Shown here one piece after another: positions 52,978 to 62,264 of a stretch of DNA of 64,000 nt (the first letter of the stretch is position 1; every line of letters starts with the position of its first letter). Source of the DNA: Terriglobus aquaticus (GTDB lineage Bacteria; Acidobacteriota; Terriglobia; Terriglobales; Acidobacteriaceae). Position numbers and translations under genes: made by a program. Under the pieces are notes generated by a model, which searched no databases, was not told where the DNA came from, and saw nothing but the letters and a program-made list of their open reading frames with translations. Location: positions 1,860,001 through 1,924,000 of the forward strand of contig NZ_JAGSYB010000001.1 of assembly GCF_025685415.1 (NCBI RefSeq), written 5' to 3'.

Positions 52978-54147
52978 ATGCCGACCGAACCTACCGACAC
53001 CAAGGCCGAGACCAAAACCGAGAAATCCGCACCACGCGGCCTGGAAGGCATTGTCGCCACCACCAGCTCGATCTGCTGGATCGACGGCGACGCCGGCGTC
53101 CTCTCCTATCGCGGCATCGACATCCACGAGCTCGCCGCGCATTCCACCTTCGAAGAGACCACGTTCCTGCTCTGGTTCGGACATCTGCCCACCGAAGTAG
53201 AGCTGAAGGACTTTCGCCAGAAGCTCGCCGATGCACGCGCCCTGGACTGGCGCGTCGTTGAGTTCCTGAAGCAGATTCCGCCGCGCTCCAACCCGATGGA
53301 GGTGCTGCGCACGGCCGTCTCGCTCATGGGCATCTCCGACCCGGACGATAGCGACAGCTCGCACGCTGCAAACATCCGCAAGAGCTTTCGCCTGACTTCA
53401 CAGATCGCGATGGTCGTGGCCACCTTTGATCGCCTGCGCCGCAAGCTGCCCATCGTGGAACCCGACCGCAGCCTCTCGCACGCAGGCAATTTCCTGTGGA
53501 TGCTTACAGGTGAGAAGCCCATCCACGAAGCCGAGCGCGCCTTTGACGTTGCGCTGATCCTGCACGCGGACCACGAACTGAACGCCAGCACCTTTGCCGC
53601 GCGCGTGATCGCGGCCACGCTTTCCGACGTTCACTCCGCCATCACCGGAGCCATCGGCGCTCTAAAAGGCCCGCTGCACGGCGGCGCCAACGAAGCTGTG
53701 GCCAAGCTCCTGACTGAGATCGAAGCAGGGCACGCCGACCCCGTCGAGCATGTGCGCGGCATGCTGGCGCGCAAGGAGAAAGTCTCCGGCTTCGGTCACC
53801 GCGTGTACAAGACAGAAGATCCGCGTGCCACCCACCTGCGCCGCATGTCCAAGGACCTGTCGACCGCCGCGGGCAACACCAAGTGGTACGACATGTCGGA
53901 GGCGATCGAACAGTTCGTGCGCGGCGAAAAGAAGCTGAACGCGAATGTGGACTTCTACTCCGCCAGCACCTACACCACGCTCGGCATCCCGACAGACCTC
54001 TTTACGCCGATCTTCGCGGTCAGCCGCATCTCCGGCTGGGCGGCGCACGTGATGGAGCAGCACGAGAACAATCGCCTTATCCGCCCACGCGCGGACTACA
54101 CTGGCCCGGCTTACCCTGCGCCCTACATCCCCGTCCAGGACCGGTAG
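52978..54147 (+). CDS. gltA: Citrate synthase
   Basis: The 389-residue enzyme condenses acetyl-CoA and oxaloacetate in the citric acid cycle. The three catalytic residues are in ILHADHELNASTFAAR, PLHGGANEAV and NVDFYSAST, and GFGHRVYK is present. The first 30 residues (rich in T, E and K) are variable. The ATG at 52978 has GCAGGAG at the right distance; an upstream ATG at 52915 would add 21 residues. The protein is close in length to the hexameric and Gram-positive dimeric types, and lacks the long N-terminal extension of the E. coli enzyme. Confidence 0.94.
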   Translation: MPTEPTDTKAETKTEKSAPRGLEGIVATTSSICWIDGDAGVLSYRGIDIHELAAHSTFEETTFLLWFGHLPTEVELKDFRQKLADARALDWRVVEFLKQIPPRSNPMEVLRTAVSLMGISDPDDSDSSHAANIRKSFRLTSQIAMVVATFDRLRRKLPIVEPDRSLSHAGNFLWMLTGEKPIHEAERAFDVALILHADHELNASTFAARVIAATLSDVHSAITGAIGALKGPLHGGANEAVAKLLTEIEAGHADPVEHVRGMLARKEKVSGFGHRVYKTEDPRATHLRRMSKDLSTAAGNTKWYDMSEAIEQFVRGEKKLNANVDFYSASTYTTLGIPTDLFTPIFAVSRISGWAAHVMEQHENNRLIRPRADYTGPAYPAPYIPVQDR

Positions 54148-54192
54148 CTATCACCGCACTGGGCTTCCGATCCGCTGTTTGGGAACGGAAGC

Positions 54193-54591
54193 TCAGTGCT
54201 GACGCGCGAAGGCCGCGGACGCTTTGCCATCAGCGTCCGCCTCCCCGAGCGTCATCGCGGAGATGCATCCCTCCCGCATGGCGTATACGTGCAGCACCTC
54301 GCCATCGAACAGCAGATCACCCGAAAGACTCCGCACGACCTGGTGCACTCGCACTCGAACCTTGCCATCCGCTGCCATCAGGATTTCGATCGGCTCGACG
54401 TAGGGGTCGAACTCACTCCACTGGCGAGTCCAGTAGGCGCGGATCTCCTCTTTTCCGACTACAGTTCCGCCCTCTGACGCTTTGGGCCAATGCACGTCGC
54501 CTGTCATGTACTGCAGGCAGCCGTCGATGTCTCGTTGATTGAACGCGGCATAGACAGCTCGCATGGTGCGCTCGATCTCTTGCTCTTGCAT
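54193..54591 (-). CDS. NTF2/SnoaL-like small protein
   Basis: The 132-residue protein has the cone-shaped fold pattern of NTF2-like proteins: AVYAAFNQRDIDGCLQYM, VHWPKASEGGTVVGKEEIR, FDPYVEPIEILMAADGKVRV and HVYAMREG. The fold is used for many lyases, isomerases and binding proteins; a catalytic residue cannot be named. A larger open frame covers the region up to 55500, but only this C-terminal part is protein-like. It sits opposite the promoter of the catabolic locus, divergent from hisD-like 1. Confidence 0.8.
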   Translation of the reverse strand: MQEQEIERTMRAVYAAFNQRDIDGCLQYMTGDVHWPKASEGGTVVGKEEIRAYWTRQWSEFDPYVEPIEILMAADGKVRVRVHQVVRSLSGDLLFDGEVLHVYAMREGCISAMTLGEADADGKASAAFARQH

Positions 54592-54645
54592 TGCAGGTAC
54601 GCCTCCTTCCCACCCTAAAGCTTTTCTGGCGGCGAGCGGGGCTGT

Positions 54646-54675
54646 TTGGCAAGCCGGCCGTCTTGGATGTATACC
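54646..54675 (+). promoter_or_regulatory. Predicted promoter of the HisD-like locus
   Basis: TTGGCA (54646-54651) and TATACC (54670-54675) are separated by 18 bases; the ATG of hisD-like 1 is at 54742, giving a leader of about 60 bases. Within the spacer, CAAG-8-CTTG forms an inverted repeat that a repressor could use. Confidence 0.4.
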
Positions 54676-54741
54676 GGGGTTCGGCGGACTTCTGTCGCCG
54701 CACTGCCCGCGAACGAGACACCCGGAGTACACGGCTACATC

Positions 54742-56097
54742 ATGGCTACATATCTGAAACAGGGCGCCACTGCAGTCGCCCGGCAGGAACGCGACCTCCA
54801 GGTGCGCGAAACCGTCGAGCGCATCCTGGCCGATGTGCAAGCGCGTGGAGATGCGGCCGTCCGCGAGTTGAGCGTTCGCTTCGACGGCTGGGATCGCGAC
54901 AGCTATCGCCTGAGCTCCGCCGAGATCGACGCCTGCATGGCCGCGCTTAGCCGCCAGGACATCGCAGACATCGAGTTTGCTCAGACGCAGGTGCGCAACT
55001 TCGCTCGCATCCAGCGCGACAGCATGCGCGACGTCGAGGTGGAGACGCTGCCCGGCGTGGTGCTGGGCCACCGCAACATTCCGGTGAACGCCGCGGGCTG
55101 CTACGTTCCCGGCGGCAAGTATCCGCTGCTCGCCTCGGCGCACATGTCGGTGATCACTGCCAAGGTTGCGGGTGTGAAGCGTGTGGCCACGTGCGCTCCG
55201 CCATTTCAGGGCAAGCCCGCTGCCGCAATCGTCGCCGCGCAGGCCATGGCGGGTGCGGACGAGATCTACTGCCTCGGCGGCGTGCAGGCCATTGCAGCGA
55301 TGGCGCTCGGCACAGAAAGCATCGCCCCGGTGGACATGCTGGTCGGCCCCGGCAACGCGTTCGTTGCGGAAGCCAAGCGCCAGCTCTTCGGCCGCGTCGG
55401 CATCGACCTGTTCGCCGGCCCGACAGAGACCCTGGTCATTGCGGATGACAGCGTGGACGGCGAGATGTGCGCCACCGATTTGCTGGGCCAGGCGGAACAC
55501 GGTCCCGACAGCCCCGCGATCCTGCTGACCACCTCACGTTCGCTCGCCGAAGATACCCTGCGTGAAGTCGAACGCCTGCTCGGCATTCTGCCTACCGCCG
55601 CGATCGCGCGCGCCGCGTGGGAGACGCACGGCGAGGTCATTGTGGCCGTGAGCGACGAAGAGATGGTGCGCATTGCCGACGGCATCGCCTCGGAACACGT
55701 GCAGGTCATGACGCGCGATCCCGAGTACTTCCTAACAAACATGACCAACTACGGCGCGCTCTTCCTGGGACCACGCACGAACGTGGCGTACGGCGACAAG
55801 GTCATCGGCACCAACCACACCCTGCCCACGCGCAAGGCCGCGCGCTACACGGGCGGCCTGTGGGTCGGCAAGTTCCTGAAGACCTGCACCTACCAGCGCG
55901 TGCTGACCGACGAAGCCTCTGCCGAGATCGGCGAAATTTGCTCGCGCCTCTGCGCCCTGGAAGGTTTCATCGGCCACGGCGAACAAGCCAACGTGCGTGT
56001 GCGCCGCTACGGCCATCGCGACGTGCCGTACGCCACCGCAGCGCAACCGGTGAAGATTACGGAGCACGCCGAGGAACAGCAGCCCGTCACGGCATGA
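54742..56097 (+). CDS. HisD-like NAD-dependent alcohol dehydrogenase 1
   Basis: The 451-residue protein is a member of the histidinol dehydrogenase superfamily, zinc enzymes that oxidise a primary alcohol to a carboxylate in two steps with NAD+. Seen: [33 protein letters not shown], the zinc ligands Gln and His in LLGQAEHG, the base pair Glu-His in [28 protein letters not shown] and the last histidine in GFIGHG. The his biosynthesis neighbours are absent. HisD paralogues such as HpsN act on other diols, including dihydroxypropane sulfonate. The ATG at 54742 lacks a good ribosome binding site. SDR start overlaps its stop by four bases. Confidence 0.88.
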   Translation: MATYLKQGATAVARQERDLQVRETVERILADVQARGDAAVRELSVRFDGWDRDSYRLSSAEIDACMAALSRQDIADIEFAQTQVRNFARIQRDSMRDVEVETLPGVVLGHRNIPVNAAGCYVPGGKYPLLASAHMSVITAKVAGVKRVATCAPPFQGKPAAAIVAAQAMAGADEIYCLGGVQAIAAMALGTESIAPVDMLVGPGNAFVAEAKRQLFGRVGIDLFAGPTETLVIADDSVDGEMCATDLLGQAEHGPDSPAILLTTSRSLAEDTLREVERLLGILPTAAIARAAWETHGEVIVAVSDEEMVRIADGIASEHVQVMTRDPEYFLTNMTNYGALFLGPRTNVAYGDKVIGTNHTLPTRKAARYTGGLWVGKFLKTCTYQRVLTDEASAEIGEICSRLCALEGFIGHGEQANVRVRRYGHRDVPYATAAQPVKITEHAEEQQPVTA

Positions 56098-56891
56098 GCT
56101 CCTCGCCTGCATCTCCGGAGCCCTTGCCGAAACTTCCAGCTACGCCTTCCATGCGACTCGATGGAAAGCGCGCGCTGGTCACCGGTGCCGGCCGTGGCAT
56201 CGGCCTTGCCGCCGCGGCGGCGCTGGCGGAGGCGGGCGCGCACGTAGTTCTGCTTGCACGCTCTGCTGGAGAAATCGAAGCCGCGTCACAGGCCATTCGG
56301 CAAAACGGCGGCTCCGCGGAAGCCCTGGCCTGCGACGTGCTGGATCTCCCGGCCGTGCAGCAGGCTATTGCGGACCAGACCCCGTTCGACATCCTCGTGA
56401 ACAACGCCGGAACGAACCGGCCCGCGCCATTCTCCAGCGTCACGATCGAGGACTTCGACGCCGTTCTCAACCTCAATCTGCGCTCCGCCTTTTTCGTCGC
56501 ACAGGCAGTGGCGCAGCGCATGATCGCGTCACAGGTTCGCGGCTCCCTCATTCACATCACTTCGCAAATGGGTCACGTGGGCGGCCGCGAGCGCACCGTC
56601 TACTGCGCCTCGAAGTGGGCAATGGAGGGCATGAGCAAATCGATTGCGCTCGACCTTGCATCACACGGCATCCGCTCCAATACGATCGCTCCCACCTTCA
56701 TCGAAACCGAACTGACTCGGCCGTTCCTGCAGGCGAACGACTTCCAGAACTTCGCGCTTAGCAAGATCAAACTCGGCCGTCTCGGAACGGTTGAAGACCT
56801 GATGGGCGCCGTCGTCTTTCTCGCGTCATCAGCCTCTGCTCTCATCACCGGCACCAGCATCGTCGTCGATGGCGGTTGGACCGCCGACTAG
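56094..56891 (+). CDS. Short-chain dehydrogenase/reductase (SDR)
   Basis: The 265-residue classical SDR has the NAD(P)-binding [25 protein letters not shown], and the active site tetrad around HITSQMG and VYCASKWAM (Tyr and Lys in YCASK). The ending [14 protein letters not shown] is standard. Near the coenzyme the acidic or basic residue is not clear, so NAD versus NADP is open. The start ATG overlaps the previous stop (ATGA), so it is translationally coupled to hisD-like 1. It probably interconverts an alcohol and a ketone in the same pathway. Confidence 0.93.
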   Translation: MSSSPASPEPLPKLPATPSMRLDGKRALVTGAGRGIGLAAAAALAEAGAHVVLLARSAGEIEAASQAIRQNGGSAEALACDVLDLPAVQQAIADQTPFDILVNNAGTNRPAPFSSVTIEDFDAVLNLNLRSAFFVAQAVAQRMIASQVRGSLIHITSQMGHVGGRERTVYCASKWAMEGMSKSIALDLASHGIRSNTIAPTFIETELTRPFLQANDFQNFALSKIKLGRLGTVEDLMGAVVFLASSASALITGTSIVVDGGWTAD

Positions 56892-56915
56892 TTCATCAGC
56901 AACACTCAGGAGCCC

Positions 56916-58064
56916 ATGCCCGACCGTATTCTGACCACGCACGTAGGTTCGCTGCCGCGCAGCCGCGAAGTCACCGACCTGATCTTTGCGCAGGAGCGCG
57001 GCGAGTTCATCGAGCCCGCTGACTTCGACCGCGTAATCGGCGAGGCCGTGGACGCCTGTGTCGCGCGCCAGGTCGAGTCCGGCGTCGATCTCGTCTCCGA
57101 CGGGGAGATGTCGAAGATCTCGTACGCTACCTACATCAAGGACCGCATCACCGGGTTCGATGGCGACAGCCCGCGCACGCCGCCTGCTGACCTGGAAGCG
57201 TTTCCGAGCTTTCTGGAGCGGCAGGCACGCGGTGGTGGCACGCCTACCTATCGCCGTCCGCGCTGTGTTGGCGAGATCCATCCCAGGACGCTCGCTCCGC
57301 TGGACGAAGACGTCGCTCACCTGAAGCATGCCATCGCTGCTCACAAGCCGAACGGTGCCTTCATGAACGCGGCATCGCCCGGCGTGATCGCGCTGTTCCA
57401 GCCGAACGACTTCTATCCCACGCAGGACGCCTACCTGGAAGCTCTCGCGGAGGCGATGCGGCCCGAGTACGAGGCCATTGTCGCCGCGGGCTTCATTCTG
57501 CAGCTCGACAGTCCCGACTTAGGCCTGGGCCGCCACATGATGTACAAGGACCGCAGCGAGCCCGAGTACCTGCAACTGATCGAGCGGCATGTGGACGTGC
57601 TGAATCATGCCCTGCGCAACGTGCCCGGCGACCGTGTTCGCATGCACGTGTGCTGGGGTAACTACGAGGGCCCGCACCACTGCGACGTGGAGATGGGCAC
57701 CATCCTGCCGGTGCTGATGAAGGCCAAGCCGCAGGGCCTGCTGTTTGAAACGGCAAACCCGCGCCACCAGCATGACTGGACCTACTTCCGCGACATGCTC
57801 AGCGTCGTGCCGGAGGATCGCGTGCTGATCCCCGGCGTGATCGACTCGACCACCAACTTCATCGAGCACCCACAGGTTGTCGCGCTGCGCATCCAGCAGT
57901 TTGCGGACATCGTGGGCCGCGAGCGCGTGCAGGCCGGCACCGATTGCGGCTTCTCCACCTTTGCCGGGTATGGCGCTGTGGACCCGGAGATCGTCTACGC
58001 AAAGCTGGCGACGCTTGCGGAGGGCGCTGCGATCGCCAGCGAACGCATGTGGAAGGCCGCGTGA
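56916..58064 (+). CDS. MetE-II family (UROD/MetE-like) enzyme
   Basis: The 382-residue protein is related to the C-terminal half of cobalamin-independent methionine synthase. Motifs are LTTHVGSLPRSREV, FMNAASPGVIALFQ, MHVCWGNYEGPHHCDV (zinc His and Cys), ETANPRHQHDW and TDCGFSTFAGYG (zinc Cys). The protein has no N-terminal folate-type half, so standard methionine synthesis is unlikely. Related enzymes transfer methyl or thiol groups or split C-S or C-C bonds. It starts 24 bases after the SDR and its stop overlaps the aldolase GTG. Confidence 0.88.
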   Translation: MPDRILTTHVGSLPRSREVTDLIFAQERGEFIEPADFDRVIGEAVDACVARQVESGVDLVSDGEMSKISYATYIKDRITGFDGDSPRTPPADLEAFPSFLERQARGGGTPTYRRPRCVGEIHPRTLAPLDEDVAHLKHAIAAHKPNGAFMNAASPGVIALFQPNDFYPTQDAYLEALAEAMRPEYEAIVAAGFILQLDSPDLGLGRHMMYKDRSEPEYLQLIERHVDVLNHALRNVPGDRVRMHVCWGNYEGPHHCDVEMGTILPVLMKAKPQGLLFETANPRHQHDWTYFRDMLSVVPEDRVLIPGVIDSTTNFIEHPQVVALRIQQFADIVGRERVQAGTDCGFSTFAGYGAVDPEIVYAKLATLAEGAAIASERMWKAA

Positions 58065-58819
58065 TCCAGCAATCTCTCAAGGACAGGCTTGCCGCGCGCG
58101 AGGTCATCGTCGGCACCTTCGTCAAGACGCCCTCACCGATCGTTGCGGAAGTGCTGGCGCTTACGCCGTTGGACTGCATCTGCCTCGACGCGGAACATGC
58201 GCCGTTTGACCGCGGCACGCTCGACACCTGCATCCTCGCAGCGCGTGCGGGCGGTATGGATTCGCTTGTTCGCATCCCATCCGCCGCGCCGGAGCACATC
58301 CTGAACGCGCTGGACTGCGGCGCAACCGGCGTCGTCGTTCCGCATGTCCGCTCTGCCGAGCAGGCCGAAGCCATCGCCAAGGCCGCTCACTACGGCAACG
58401 GCGGTCGAGGCTATGCGGGATCGTCGCGAGCCGCTGGCTACAACACGGTCGCCATGGCGCAGCACCAGCAGAACAGCGCCGCCCGCACCGTGGTCATCGC
58501 GCAGATCGAAGATCCCGAAGCGGTGGACGACATCGAAGCCATCGCTCGCGTTTCGGGCGTCGATGCCCTCTTCATTGGCCGCGTCGATCTGACCGTCGCG
58601 TACGGTGCGGAAAGCCAGGACGACCCGCGCGTGGTCGCCGCGGTAGACCGCATCGTGACCGCCGCCGTTGCCGCGGACAAGCCGGTGGGCATGTTCCTCG
58701 CCCGCGTCGAAGACGTGCCGCACTGGCGGGAACGCGGAGCGACACTCTTCCTCCTCGGCTCCGATCACACCTTCCTGCTGGCGGGTGCTCGCGATCTCGC
58801 AGCGCGCGTGAAACACTAA
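58061..58819 (+). CDS. HpcH/HpaI aldolase-citrate lyase family
   Basis: The 252-residue protein starts with a GTG that overlaps the previous stop (GTGA). Family motifs are LDAEHAPFDR with the catalytic His, VIAQIEDPEAVDDIE with the metal Glu and FIGRVDLTVAYG with the metal Asp. These class II aldolases cleave 2-keto-3-deoxy or 4-hydroxy-2-oxo acids to pyruvate and an aldehyde with a divalent metal. In the locus it would be the carbon-splitting step. Confidence 0.9.
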   Translation: MIQQSLKDRLAAREVIVGTFVKTPSPIVAEVLALTPLDCICLDAEHAPFDRGTLDTCILAARAGGMDSLVRIPSAAPEHILNALDCGATGVVVPHVRSAEQAEAIAKAAHYGNGGRGYAGSSRAAGYNTVAMAQHQQNSAARTVVIAQIEDPEAVDDIEAIARVSGVDALFIGRVDLTVAYGAESQDDPRVVAAVDRIVTAAVAADKPVGMFLARVEDVPHWRERGATLFLLGSDHTFLLAGARDLAARVKH

Positions 58820-58849
58820 GCGAAACACCACCAGAGGACACACAGAATC

Positions 58850-60166
58850 ATGAGCACGGAGCAGTTTCCGGCAGGCTTTGAAGGACGGGTGCGCTATACC
58901 AAGGCACCGGGGCGCAGTTCCGTTGCAGACACAGCCGATGTCGTCGGCCTGGTGCAGGAGATCCTGCGTGAGGTGCAGAACCGCGGTGACGCCGCAATCC
59001 GCGAGTACTCGCAGCGCTTCGACAAAGCCGACCTTGATCAATTCGAGGTCAGTGCAGCCGACCGGCAGGCCGCCGTGGATGCACTCGAAAAGCAGACCCG
59101 TGAAGACACCGAGTTCGCCATCGAAAACGTGCGCCGCTTCGCGCAGGCGCAGCTCGGCACTATCCAGCCGCTCGAAATCGAAGCGCTGCCCGGCCTGCAC
59201 CTGGGCCATCGGGTCATCCCCATCGAGCGCGTGGGCGCCTACGTTCCCGGTGGCCGCTTCCCCCTGCTCTCCGCGCCCATCATGACAATCGTTCCGGGCA
59301 AGGTCGCGGGCTGCGATGAGGTCGTCGCCTGCCTGCCGCCGAATGCGCATCAGGCGATGATCGCGGGCTGCCATCTGTCCGGCGCAGACCGCATCTTCCG
59401 CATCGGCGGCGCACAGGCCATCGCGGCCATGGCGTTCGGCACGGAGTCGGTGCCGCAGGTGAACAAGATCGTCGGTCCCGGTAATGCGTTCGTGAACGAG
59501 GCCAAGCGCCAGGTGTTCGGACCGGTCGGCATCGACCAGCTCGCCGGACCGTCGGAGATCTTCGTGGTGGCCGACAGCACCGGCAAGCCCGACCTGATCG
59601 CCACCGATCTGCTGGCGCAGGCCGAGCACGACGTGCGCACCCGCGTGGGCCTGATCACCACGGACGAGAAGCTCGCTCTTGCCACCGCGGACGAGGTACA
59701 GAAGCAGCTCGAGACGCTCTCCACCGCGAAGATCGCCGCGGAAAGCTGGGCCAACTACGGCGAGATCACGCTCTGTGCCGATGAAGCCGCGATGATCGCC
59801 TACTCCGACTTCATCGCTGCCGAGCACCTGCAGGTGCACACCGCAGAGCCGCGCGAATTCGCGAAGAAGCTGCGCAACTACGGCTCACTGTTCATTGGCG
59901 AAAACGCCAGCGTGGTTTACAGCGACAAGTGCGTGGGCACGAATCACACGCTGCCCACCATGCACGCCGGCCGCTACACCGGCGGCCTGTGGGTCGGCTC
60001 GTATGTGAAGATCGCGACGCACCAGTGGCTCGACGACAGCGCCGTTGGCCTGGTCGCTGGGCCCGCAACGCGTCAGAGCGCCAGCGAGGGCCTGGAGGGC
60101 CATCGCCGCGCCGCCGCTGCCCGCGTGGATCGCAAGGCAGCCACCTTCGCCGCGCTCACGCGGTAG
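58850..60166 (+). CDS. HisD-like NAD-dependent alcohol dehydrogenase 2
   Basis: The 438-residue second HisD-family protein has the same essential parts as the first: [37 protein letters not shown] (zinc Gln/His), AAEHLQVH (Glu-His), [21 protein letters not shown] and GLEGH at the C-terminus. Two paralogues in one operon suggest two different alcohol substrates, two ends of one substrate, or a hetero-oligomer. Both keep catalytic residues. A terminator follows. Confidence 0.88.
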   Translation: MSTEQFPAGFEGRVRYTKAPGRSSVADTADVVGLVQEILREVQNRGDAAIREYSQRFDKADLDQFEVSAADRQAAVDALEKQTREDTEFAIENVRRFAQAQLGTIQPLEIEALPGLHLGHRVIPIERVGAYVPGGRFPLLSAPIMTIVPGKVAGCDEVVACLPPNAHQAMIAGCHLSGADRIFRIGGAQAIAAMAFGTESVPQVNKIVGPGNAFVNEAKRQVFGPVGIDQLAGPSEIFVVADSTGKPDLIATDLLAQAEHDVRTRVGLITTDEKLALATADEVQKQLETLSTAKIAAESWANYGEITLCADEAAMIAYSDFIAAEHLQVHTAEPREFAKKLRNYGSLFIGENASVVYSDKCVGTNHTLPTMHAGRYTGGLWVGSYVKIATHQWLDDSAVGLVAGPATRQSASEGLEGHRRAAAARVDRKAATFAALTR

Positions 60167-60186
60167 GCAAGCCGTACGCAAACAGA

Positions 60187-60220
60187 AAGGCCCGCGCATC
60201 TCGCGGGCCTTCTCTGTTTG
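60187..60220. terminator. Terminator between hisD-like 2 and the bicupin gene
   Basis: AAGGCCCGCG (60187-60196) pairs with CGCGGGCCTT (60202-60211) around CATCT, followed by CTCTGTTT. It can serve both convergent genes. Confidence 0.75.
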
Positions 60221-60248
60221 CACTGACTACAGCGCTCGTTGCACTGAA

Positions 60249-61331
60249 TTACGCGCTTGCGCCCGCCAGTTCCTCAATCGGTGCCGAAGCAAATACCGGC
60301 ATCTGTGGCTGCTCGGTGCCACGCACCACGAAGAGTACCGCCGGTGCCGACGAGGTGTTCCGGAAACTGTGCTGCACGCCCACGGGCATCGACAGCGTAT
60401 CGCCCGCACCCATCAGCAGGGACTCTTCCCCATCACCGTTCTTCCAGCCGACTTCCACCGTGCCGCTCTGGACGAACAACACCTCAACCTCCTTGCGCGC
60501 ATGCAGCGGCACATAGGCACCCGTCTGCAGCGTCAGCCGGCGCAGGTTAAAGTCATGCGGCCACCATCCCGCAATCGGCCCCGCCGGGAAGTGGTCCGGC
60601 GTCTCCTGCGGCACGATCACGCCAGCTTCTTCCACGCCCTCGCCGGCCAGCGGCGACTGGGGATTCGCCACCATCTGCTCGGCGCGGACAACGCAACGCT
60701 CAAGCTGCTCCAGCGACGGCGTCTTTAACTGCTCCAAAGCCGCTTCGCTCGGTGGCGTCTCCAACTCGACTTCCTTCAATTCGTAGTTGCCACTGGTCGT
60801 GTCAATCAGCTTGCCGCCCTTCGCGAGCTTCAGGCCGTGATCTTCCGCCGCCTTGAACACCGCGGGCGCCCACGTCACCTTGCCGGGATCGTCCTGCCCT
60901 AACGGCATCCACAGAAAGCCCTTGCCCTGGTCCAGCTTGCTGAAGCCGCGGAACATATGGATCGGCACGGAGGCGACATCGCCCGGACCAATGTCGAGCG
61001 ATCCATCTTCCTTATTGGGCCCAAAGTGCAGCCGCCAGTGGCCCGTGTGCACTACGAACACCTCGGCCGTGTCGTGGCTGTGTTGTGAGTTCACGCAGCC
61101 AAACGGCTGCCGCGCCCCACCGATGTTGAAGCCATGCTTCTCGCGGATGTGCACATGCTGGTCCGGGCTCTCCGACACTCCGGGCCCGATGATGGTGAAG
61201 TTCTCCTTCTCCGTGGATCCGGGCGTGCGCGTATCAATGAACGCCGTGCGGCAGGCCTGCAGGTCGGCATAGCGAACCAGGCGTTCGCGCATCGCCTCAA
61301 GCGTCCAGGCGGAAGGATTTATTGCTGACAT
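60249..61331 (-). CDS. Bicupin protein (gentisate-dioxygenase-like / isomerase-like)
   Basis: The 360-residue protein has two cupin barrels. The first (about 55-130) has the histidine cluster FGCVNSQHSHDTAEVFVVH; the second (about 265-335) has TGAYVPLHARKEVEVLFV and SMPVGVQHSF. The metal ligands look present in the second barrel. Bicupins include gentisate dioxygenase, oxalate decarboxylase and sugar isomerases. It stands on the opposite strand inside the locus and is divergent from the hydrolase. A longer frame to 61469 is not protein-like. The exact reaction cannot be told. Confidence 0.82.
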   Translation of the reverse strand: MSAINPSAWTLEAMRERLVRYADLQACRTAFIDTRTPGSTEKENFTIIGPGVSESPDQHVHIREKHGFNIGGARQPFGCVNSQHSHDTAEVFVVHTGHWRLHFGPNKEDGSLDIGPGDVASVPIHMFRGFSKLDQGKGFLWMPLGQDDPGKVTWAPAVFKAAEDHGLKLAKGGKLIDTTSGNYELKEVELETPPSEAALEQLKTPSLEQLERCVVRAEQMVANPQSPLAGEGVEEAGVIVPQETPDHFPAGPIAGWWPHDFNLRRLTLQTGAYVPLHARKEVEVLFVQSGTVEVGWKNGDGEESLLMGAGDTLSMPVGVQHSFRNTSSAPAVLFVVRGTEQPQMPVFASAPIEELAGASA

Positions 61332-61496
61332 GTCTGTGCTCCATGGCGCGGCAACAGGTCGCCTCCGCCGAACGAGTCGATTGTACCCACGCGCGAACCG
61401 CAGCGGCCGAAATCGGGCGGCTCGCGCCTTGCCTGTGCAGCGCTGGGCGTATAGCTTCATCCCGTGCACGCCGATCCTGATGCTGACGGAAACCTT

Positions 61497-62264
61497 ATGG
61501 ACCTACCGCTGGTATTGCTGCCCGGAACCCTGTGCGACGCCCGCATTTTTGAGCCCCTGCTGAAAAGGCTCGGCGCGCAGAACACGCACGTTTTTCTCAC
61601 AGCCGAAGCGCCGTCCCTTGAGCAGGCCGCAGAGGAGGTCCTCGCCACGGCGCCCGCGCGCTTTGCCCTTGTCGGCTTCTCGCTCGGCGGCATGGTGGCC
61701 ATGGAGGCGGTGCTGCGCGCACCCACCCGTGTCTGTGGCCTCGCTCTGCTCAGCACCACGCCGCTGGCGGTGCCGCCAGAACGCCTTGCCAGCCGCCGCG
61801 AGGCCGTAAGTCTGGCGGCCTCCATGCCCATGGCGCGATTCGTGCGCGAACATCTGTGGCCCGACTACGGCGGCCAGCCGAACGACACCCAACTGCTGCC
61901 GCTGCTGCAAGACATGGCAACAGCGCTCGGTCACACCGCCTTCGCTCGGCAGACGCAGCAGGCACTCGGGCGATCTGACTTCTGCAAGCGCCTCAGCGCT
62001 GTCAAATGCCCGGCCCTCATCGTCTCTGGCGAAGCGGATCCCTTGTGCCCGCCAGCCGCCCAGCAATATCTCGCCCGCGCACTTCCCCACAGCACGAGCG
62101 TGTTGCTTCCCGCAGCCGGACACTTCGCCGTGTACGAACAAGCGGACGAAATCGCCTCGGCTGTGGCAGCATGGTTCCAACCCATCTCCTCCGCACAGCA
62201 CAAGGCCTGGCTCGCATCCGGCATGCACCAGGGCGACGAACCGATGAAACGAGAGTCCGAGTGA
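61497..62264 (+). CDS. Alpha/beta hydrolase
   Basis: The 255-residue protein has the nucleophile elbow GFSLGG (Ser), the acid Asp in GEADPLCP and the base His in AAGHFAVYE. The family includes enol-lactonases, esterases and C-C hydrolases. The ATG at 61497 has ACGGAA ahead and begins the family pattern (DLPLVLLPGTLCD); a GTG at 61464 would add 11 residues. The stop overlaps the GTG of the next gene, so translation is coupled. Inferred: hydrolysis of a lactone or ester in the locus pathway. Confidence 0.88.
   Translation: MDLPLVLLPGTLCDARIFEPLLKRLGAQNTHVFLTAEAPSLEQAAEEVLATAPARFALVGFSLGGMVAMEAVLRAPTRVCGLALLSTTPLAVPPERLASRREAVSLAASMPMARFVREHLWPDYGGQPNDTQLLPLLQDMATALGHTAFARQTQQALGRSDFCKRLSAVKCPALIVSGEADPLCPPAAQQYLARALPHSTSVLLPAAGHFAVYEQADEIASAVAAWFQPISSAQHKAWLASGMHQGDEPMKRESE

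Noticed and set aside
54592-55500. Extension of the 54193 minus-strand frame to 55500
   Set aside because: Only the last 132 residues are NTF2-like; the rest lies opposite hisD-like 1 and is not protein-like.
58133-59839. Long minus-strand frame (568 codons) opposite the aldolase and hisD-like 2
   Set aside because: Both opposite-strand genes show catalytic motifs; the antisense frame is a shadow.
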